64,000 nt of DNA from Leifsonia sp. Root227 (GTDB taxonomy: Bacteria; Actinomycetota; Actinomycetes; Actinomycetales; Microbacteriaceae). Below the pieces are notes generated by a model. It was given only the letters and a program-made list of their open reading frames with translations, was not told the origin of the DNA and did no database searches. Made by a program: the position numbers and the translations under genes. Below, one piece after another: positions 60,070-64,000 of this stretch (positions are counted from its first letter, which is position 1; each line of letters starts with the position of its first letter). The stretch is from contig NZ_LMIO01000001.1 of NCBI RefSeq assembly GCF_001428745.1, positions 180,734 through 244,733 of the forward strand, given 5' to 3'.

Positions 60070-62336
60070 AGCTCCACCAGCAGCGCGACGGGGTAGTGCT
60101 CGAGGATCGTCGCCAGCCTGGTCGTGCCCGTGTGCTCCGCACCCGTCAGTTCGTCCCGCATCCGTTGCCCTCCGAGGTCGATGGTGGTGTCCTGCCATCC
60201 TCCCGCAGCGGCGAGGCCGATGGGCAGGCGGGTGGCGATGGCGATGGCGCCGCCGCGGTCGAAAGCGATCACGTGGTCGGCCTGCGCTCCGGTGGCCACG
60301 AGCGGCCGGTATGTCGTGAACAGCTCCGGCCGGTCGCGGCGCAGCCGCAGGGCGCGGGAGGTGACGAGCACCTTGACGGCGCCGGACGAGTCGATGTCCG
60401 GCAGCCAGCCGTCGTCGATGCGGGCGAGCAGGGCGTCGGCGGCGTCGAAGCCGACCGGCCGCCGGTTGTCCGGGTCGACCAGCGACTGCTCCCAGCGCTC
60501 GCTGCCCTGGTAGACATCGGGCATCCCCGGAGAGAGGAGCTGCACGAGCTTGGCGCCCAGGCTGTTCGACGCCCCTGCGGCGTCGACCCGTGCTGAGATG
60601 GCCTCGACCTCGCCGCGCACGATGTCGTCGTCGTACGCTGCATCGACCAGCGAGAGCAGGCGTTCCTCGAACTCGTGGTCGCCGTCCGTCCACGACGTGC
60701 CTGTGCCGGCCTCGCGCGCCGCTTTCAGCGCGTACTCGCGCAGCCGCTCCCGCGAGATCGGCCAGGCGCCGACCGCCGCCTGCCACAGTCCGTCCTCCAG
60801 CGAGGCGTCGCCGATGGATGCGCGTGCCGCGACCTCCCGCAGGAACCGCGCCCACGCATCCGGCAGCTCGGCCAGCGCGCTGACGCGCGCGCGGGTGTCC
60901 TCTCCGCGCTTGGTGTCGTGGGTGCTCAGCGTCGTCATCGACTCCGGCAGGCGCTCCTGCCTGTCCAGCTGACGCTCGTGGAACTCGGCCACGGGCACGG
61001 CGAACTCGGCGGGCTCAGCGCCCACCTCGGTGAGCGAGATCAGGCGGGTGTACCGGTAGAAGGCGTTGTCCTCGACGCCCTTGGCCATGATCATGCCGCT
61101 GGTCTGCTGGAAGCGGACCGCAGCGGGATCGGCCGGGTCGGCCAGGCGCTGGACGACGCGGGCGAGCGCGTCGGCGAGGTCGGGGCGGGAGGCGAGAACC
61201 GCATCCCGTGCCGCGTGCAGCTGGTCGATGCCGAAGGGGAGGTAGCTGCGGTACACCGGGAAGCAGGCGGCGAGTTCTGCGACGGCGTCGATGGTGGCGT
61301 CCTGCGCTCCCGTCTCTGCGTCATCGAGCAAGCGCGCGATCCGCCGCACCTCCGAGTTCAGGATGCCGTCGGCCACCGCTCGCTTCCTGTCGTGCACGAG
61401 CGCTGCCCAGTTCGTCTCCGCATCCCCGGCGAGCTCGGTGAGCGTGTCGGCGCCGGCGGGATCGACGAACACACGGTCGATCAGCGCGAGCGCGTCGTAT
61501 CCCGTCGTGCCGCTGACCGGCCAGTCCGGGATGCGCTCATCGCCCTCCAGGATCTTCTCCACCCACACCGGCCGTCCCTCCGCCAGCGCTGCCAGCCGCT
61601 CCAGGTAGCGGCCAGGGTGGGCGAGGCCGTCCGGATGGTCGACTCTGAGCCCGTCGACCAGACCCTCGCGCATCCACCGGCCGATCTCGGCGTGCGACGC
61701 GTCGAACACCCCGTCGTCCTCCACGCGGATGCCGGCGAGCGTGTTCACCGCGAAGAACCGGCGGTAGTTGAGGTCGTGGTCTGCGCGGCGCCAGGAGACC
61801 AGCTCGTAGTGCTGCCGGTCGTGCACCTCGGCCGGCGTCCCGCCCTCCGTGCCCGCGGCGATGGGGAAGCGGTGCTCGTAGTAGCGCAGCTCTCCGTCCT
61901 CCACGCTCAGCTCGGCGGTGTCGTCGTCGTGGCCGAGCACCGGGATGCGCACCCGGCCGCCTCCCGCCGCCCAGTCGATGTCGAAGTGGTCGGCGAACGG
62001 CGACTCCTGGCCGCTGCCGAGCACATCCCACCACCAAGAGTTCAGCGCGGGGGTCGCGATGCCCATGTGGTTCGGAACGATGTCGACGAGCACGCGGAGG
62101 CCGCGCCGGTGGGCGGCGTCGCTGAACGCGAGCAGCGCATCCGGACCCCCGCGCGCGGCGTCGACGCGGGAGTGGTCGACGACGTCGTAGCCGTGGGCGG
62201 AGCCAGGCTCGGCCTCGAGCAGAGGGGAGAGGTACACCCAGCCGACCCCGAGCCTCCTCAGGTATCCCAGGATCTGGGCGGCGTCGCGAAGGGTGAAGTC
62301 GGGGGAGATCTGAAGGCGATAGCTGCTGGTGCTCAC
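60066..62336 (-). CDS. treY: Malto-oligosyltrehalose synthase TreY
   Basis: A 756-residue GH13 enzyme that isomerises the reducing-end alpha-1,4 linkage of maltodextrin to alpha-1,1. Start [27 protein letters not shown] (region I), [13 protein letters not shown] (region II), [14 protein letters not shown] (region III, catalytic Glu) and [16 protein letters not shown] (region IV) are typical of TreY. GTG 62336 is favoured (AGAGG 8 bp upstream); ATG 62345 adds three residues. First gene of treYZ, divergent from csbD. Confidence 0.94.
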   Translation of the reverse strand: MSTSSYRLQISPDFTLRDAAQILGYLRRLGVGWVYLSPLLEAEPGSAHGYDVVDHSRVDAARGGPDALLAFSDAAHRRGLRVLVDIVPNHMGIATPALNSWWWDVLGSGQESPFADHFDIDWAAGGGRVRIPVLGHDDDTAELSVEDGELRYYEHRFPIAAGTEGGTPAEVHDRQHYELVSWRRADHDLNYRRFFAVNTLAGIRVEDDGVFDASHAEIGRWMREGLVDGLRVDHPDGLAHPGRYLERLAALAEGRPVWVEKILEGDERIPDWPVSGTTGYDALALIDRVFVDPAGADTLTELAGDAETNWAALVHDRKRAVADGILNSEVRRIARLLDDAETGAQDATIDAVAELAACFPVYRSYLPFGIDQLHAARDAVLASRPDLADALARVVQRLADPADPAAVRFQQTSGMIMAKGVEDNAFYRYTRLISLTEVGAEPAEFAVPVAEFHERQLDRQERLPESMTTLSTHDTKRGEDTRARVSALAELPDAWARFLREVAARASIGDASLEDGLWQAAVGAWPISRERLREYALKAAREAGTGTSWTDGDHEFEERLLSLVDAAYDDDIVRGEVEAISARVDAAGASNSLGAKLVQLLSPGMPDVYQGSERWEQSLVDPDNRRPVGFDAADALLARIDDGWLPDIDSSGAVKVLVTSRALRLRRDRPELFTTYRPLVATGAQADHVIAFDRGGAIAIATRLPIGLAAAGGWQDTTIDLGGQRMRDELTGAEHTGTTRLATILEHYPVALLVEL

Positions 62337-62445
62337 GACTGCCATCCTCTTCGCGTCAGACCGTGCATGGAAGGGGTTGGCATCCTCAGAGAATGCTGGC
62401 AAGGGGGTAGTACCGGCCGCCGAGGCGTGGGAGCGTCGAAGGCGG

Positions 62446-62463
62446 GTCGGCAGTACTGCCGAC
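62446..62463. promoter_or_regulatory. 18-bp perfect palindrome upstream of csbD
   Basis: GTCGGCAGTACTGCCGAC equals its reverse complement. It lies 28 bp before the csbD start in the treY-csbD divergent region; a related half-site TAGTACCGGC is about 25 bp upstream. Probable operator for csbD, treY or both. Confidence 0.5.
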
Positions 62464-62491
62464 GCGAACGCGTGAGAAAGGGAGGATCGTC

Positions 62492-62665
62492 ATGGGACTC
62501 GACGACAAGATCCAGAACGCTGCCGAGAAGGCCGGGGGCAAGGCCAAGGAAGCCGCAGGCAAGGCCACCGACAACGAGCGCCTCGAAGCAGAGGGCAAGG
62601 CGGACCAGACCAAGGCGGACCTCAAGGGCGCCGGCGAGAAGGTCAAGGACGCGTTCAAGGAGTAG
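62492..62665 (+). CDS. CsbD-family stress protein
   Basis: A 57-residue, highly charged, Lys/Ala/Glu-rich protein: MGLDDKIQNAAEKAGGKAKE followed by KATDNERLEAEGKADQTKAD. This is the CsbD/YjbJ family, small alpha-helical or disordered proteins induced by general stress. ATG 62492 follows GGGAGGATCGTC. A strong terminator follows. Its adjacency to treY, whose product makes the protectant trehalose, fits a stress context (inference). Confidence 0.9.
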   Translation: MGLDDKIQNAAEKAGGKAKEAAGKATDNERLEAEGKADQTKADLKGAGEKVKDAFKE

Positions 62666-62683
62666 CACTCGGAACGCACGGTG

Positions 62684-62716
62684 AACGGCCGGACCCGGAA
62701 GCGGGGTCCGGCCGTT
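62684..62716 (+). terminator. Intrinsic terminator after csbD
   Basis: AACGGCCGGACCC (62684-62696) and GGGTCCGGCCGTT (62704-62716) form a perfect 13-bp stem with a 7-nt loop, followed by TTCGTCTGT. The best terminator in the window. Confidence 0.85.
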
Positions 62717-62811
62717 TCGTCTGTCCTGTCCCATCCGCGCTGCGTAATGCACAGAATCTTCACCGCGCGTTCACCTGGCGTTCACCTCGTTCCGGGAGTA
62801 AATTCCGGTGA

Positions 62812-63084
62812 ATGGGCGACCGTATTGATCGCGTCAGAGCGTGGCGCGGAGTGGGCATCGGGATCGCGCTCGCCGTGGCGACGCTGATCGCGACCGTTGC
62901 GCTCGCTGTCGCCATCCCCACTCAGGGCGAGAATCCGCGGGCCTGGGGGGTGATCGTGTGCGGTGTGCTCACCGTGGCGATCTGCGTCCAGCTGGCGGTG
63001 CGGAACTGGCGCAGAATCCGCCACTACCGAGGCGACGACCTCCCGCAGACACCGGCAGGGCCAAGAAACCGTACGACCGGTTAA
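62812..63084 (+). CDS. Small two-helix membrane protein
   Basis: A 90-residue protein with two hydrophobic helices (about 14-35 and 45-63) and a basic, polar C-terminus. ATG 62812 lies 7 bp after TAAATT (62799-62804), a leaderless-type promoter. No family recognised. Confidence 0.68.
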   Translation: MGDRIDRVRAWRGVGIGIALAVATLIATVALAVAIPTQGENPRAWGVIVCGVLTVAICVQLAVRNWRRIRHYRGDDLPQTPAGPRNRTTG

Positions 63085-63087
63085 TGC

Positions 63088-63163
63088 TAGGATTCTGCAC
63101 ACGAGGCGCCGGTTTTCAGGGTCGACGCCGTCACGGGGGTTATGGCGCGCCCGCCGGCGCCTC
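63088..63163 (+). ncRNA. Candidate structured RNA behind an extended -10 promoter
   Basis: TGCTAGGAT (63085-63093) is a good extended -10. Ten bases downstream GAGGCGCCGG (63103-63112) begins a perfect 10-bp inverted repeat with CCGGCGCCTC (63154-63163), enclosing 41 nt. No open frame explains the segment, and the next gene is on the other strand. It could be a small RNA or just a bidirectional terminator. Confidence 0.35.
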
Positions 63164-63212
63164 TTCTCCGGTGCGGGCCCTCCATACAGAACGTGAGGCC
63201 GCATCCCACCCG

Positions 63213-64000
63213 CTAGGGCAGCAGGATGACCTTCCCGCCCGGGTGTCCAGACTCCACCAATCGCTGCGCGTCCGCGGCCTGTGAGAGCGGGAACGTCCGC
63301 GCGATCTCGACCGTGAACTCCCCGCGCTCGATCAGGCCGAGCACGACAGGGTACGCCTCGTCCCGCCAGGCCTGCTCCTGCGGCGTGAGCGGGACGGGAT
63401 TGCCGCCCGCCCAGGCCAGGATGCCGAGCTCGGCTGCGCGAGCGCCCATCACGATGGTCCCGATGTGCGAGCGGTCCTCGACCAGCTCGAACGACGCATC
63501 CAGTGCCTCGTCGGTGCCGATCGCGTCCAGGACCCTGTCGTAGCCCTGAGGTGCAGCCAGGCGCAGGCGGCCGACCACGCCGCGCCCGTACGCCACGGGG
63601 ACCGCGCCGAGCGCCAGCAGTGCGTCGTGATTGCCCTCGCTCGCCGTGACCACCACGGTGGCGCCATCGCGCACGGCGAACTGGATCGCCGCGCGCCCGA
63701 CGCTTCCGGAGCCGCCGTGGATCAGCAGCGTCATCCCGCCCTCGACGCCGAGGGAGCGCAGCGCCTGATACGCGGTGCTCACGGGCACACCGATCGCCGC
63801 AGCCTGCTCCCAGGTCACCCCGGCGGGCTTCCGCACCAGCTGGTCGGTGGATGCGGTGAGATGCGTCGCGTACGCGCCGTGCGCCCCGCGCACCACCACC
63901 TCGTCGCCCGCCTCCCAGCCGCTCGCTCCCTCCCCGACCTCGACGATGACGCCTGCCGCGTCGCTGCCGAGTCCGCGCGGCCCGGTGATCGGCCCGCTCG
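63213..64000 (-). CDS. Quinone-oxidoreductase-like MDR protein (5' end beyond window)
   Basis: The C-terminal 262 residues of a medium-chain dehydrogenase/reductase of the NADPH:quinone reductase type (no zinc ligands seen). The remaining N-terminal part has GSDAAGVIVEVGEGASGWEA, and the cofactor loop LIHGGSGSVGRAAIQFA follows after about 90 residues; the C-terminus is HPGGKVILLP. The start codon lies past base 64000. Function beyond NADPH-linked reduction is not predictable. Confidence 0.85.
   Translation of the reverse strand, partial: SGPITGPRGLGSDAAGVIVEVGEGASGWEAGDEVVVRGAHGAYATHLTASTDQLVRKPAGVTWEQAAAIGVPVSTAYQALRSLGVEGGMTLLIHGGSGSVGRAAIQFAVRDGATVVVTASEGNHDALLALGAVPVAYGRGVVGRLRLAAPQGYDRVLDAIGTDEALDASFELVEDRSHIGTIVMGARAAELGILAWAGGNPVPLTPQEQAWRDEAYPVVLGLIERGEFTVEIARTFPLSQAADAQRLVESGHPGGKVILLP

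Noticed and set aside
1..64000. Insertion sequences, prophage, integrase, CRISPR or rRNA/tRNA genes
   Set aside because: No transposase or integrase motif, no regular spacer repeats and no conserved rRNA or tRNA sequence was found on either strand.

Overview
The window is a stretch of very GC-rich actinobacterial chromosome. Gene style points to Microbacteriaceae (Leifsonia-like): strong G/C third positions, many GTG/TTG starts, many probable leaderless mRNAs, an actinobacterial QcrB paralogue, cell-wall-binding type 2 repeats, and a peculiar frame-independent excess of the heptamer GGATGCG/CGCATCC. The family assignment is inference. I found no rRNA, tRNA, CRISPR array, insertion sequence or prophage.

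Layout. 0.1-7 kb: AI-2E-type permease; then an ECF41 sigma-factor locus (NmrA-like oxidoreductase, sigma factor, orphan QcrB-like cytochrome b, free-standing SnoaL-like protein) carrying three copies of a TGTCACA-N15-CGGTCT promoter; then a hydrolase-LuxR fusion and a methyltransferase. 7-12.5 kb: SulP/GAP/SulP transporter operon and an APC permease. 12.8-18.2 kb: formylglycine-generating enzyme, a two-component system, SDR/TetR divergent pair and small membrane proteins. 18.3-25.9 kb: a seven-gene, fully translationally coupled minus-strand operon (Zn-type dehydrogenase, pterin-synthase-like protein, glycosyltransferase, methyltransferase, flippase-like membrane protein, RibD-type reductase, LTA-synthase-like phosphatase-fold membrane enzyme) with a divergent CDP-alcohol phosphotransferase. 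I know of no characterised product for this set and consider it the best candidate for an undescribed pathway. 25.8-31.7 kb: MarR/MATE, EamA/CGNR regulator, HAD phosphatase and two hypothetical proteins. 31.7-38.6 kb: cardiolipin synthase, a secreted HNH nuclease with cell-wall-binding repeats, an F420-reductase-like protein, and a HerA-like ATPase plus membrane protein pair bracketed by two related hairpins. 38.6-45.1 kb: galactoside locus (GH42, three-gene ABC importer, LacI). 45.2-53.3 kb: fatty-acid desaturase, FGly-type arylsulfatase, YCII protein, secreted protein, PHP protein, MFS/TetR pair. 53.3-62.3 kb: acetyl-CoA synthetase; Ser/Thr kinase coupled to GlgX; TreZ-TreY. 62.5-64 kb: CsbD stress protein, a small membrane protein, a candidate structured RNA and a quinone-oxidoreductase-like gene cut by the window end.

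How the parts work together. The sigma factor probably transcribes its own operon, the cytochrome b gene and the SnoaL gene; the SnoaL protein resembles the sigma factor's own C-terminal regulatory domain and could feed back on it. The FGE at 12.8 kb is the likely activator of the sulfatase at 46.4 kb (CSPTR motif). GlgX, TreZ and TreY together convert alpha-glucan to trehalose; the kinase is translationally coupled to glgX, and a 40-bp dyad lies in front of that pair. Most regulator genes sit beside their probable targets with visible operator palindromes.
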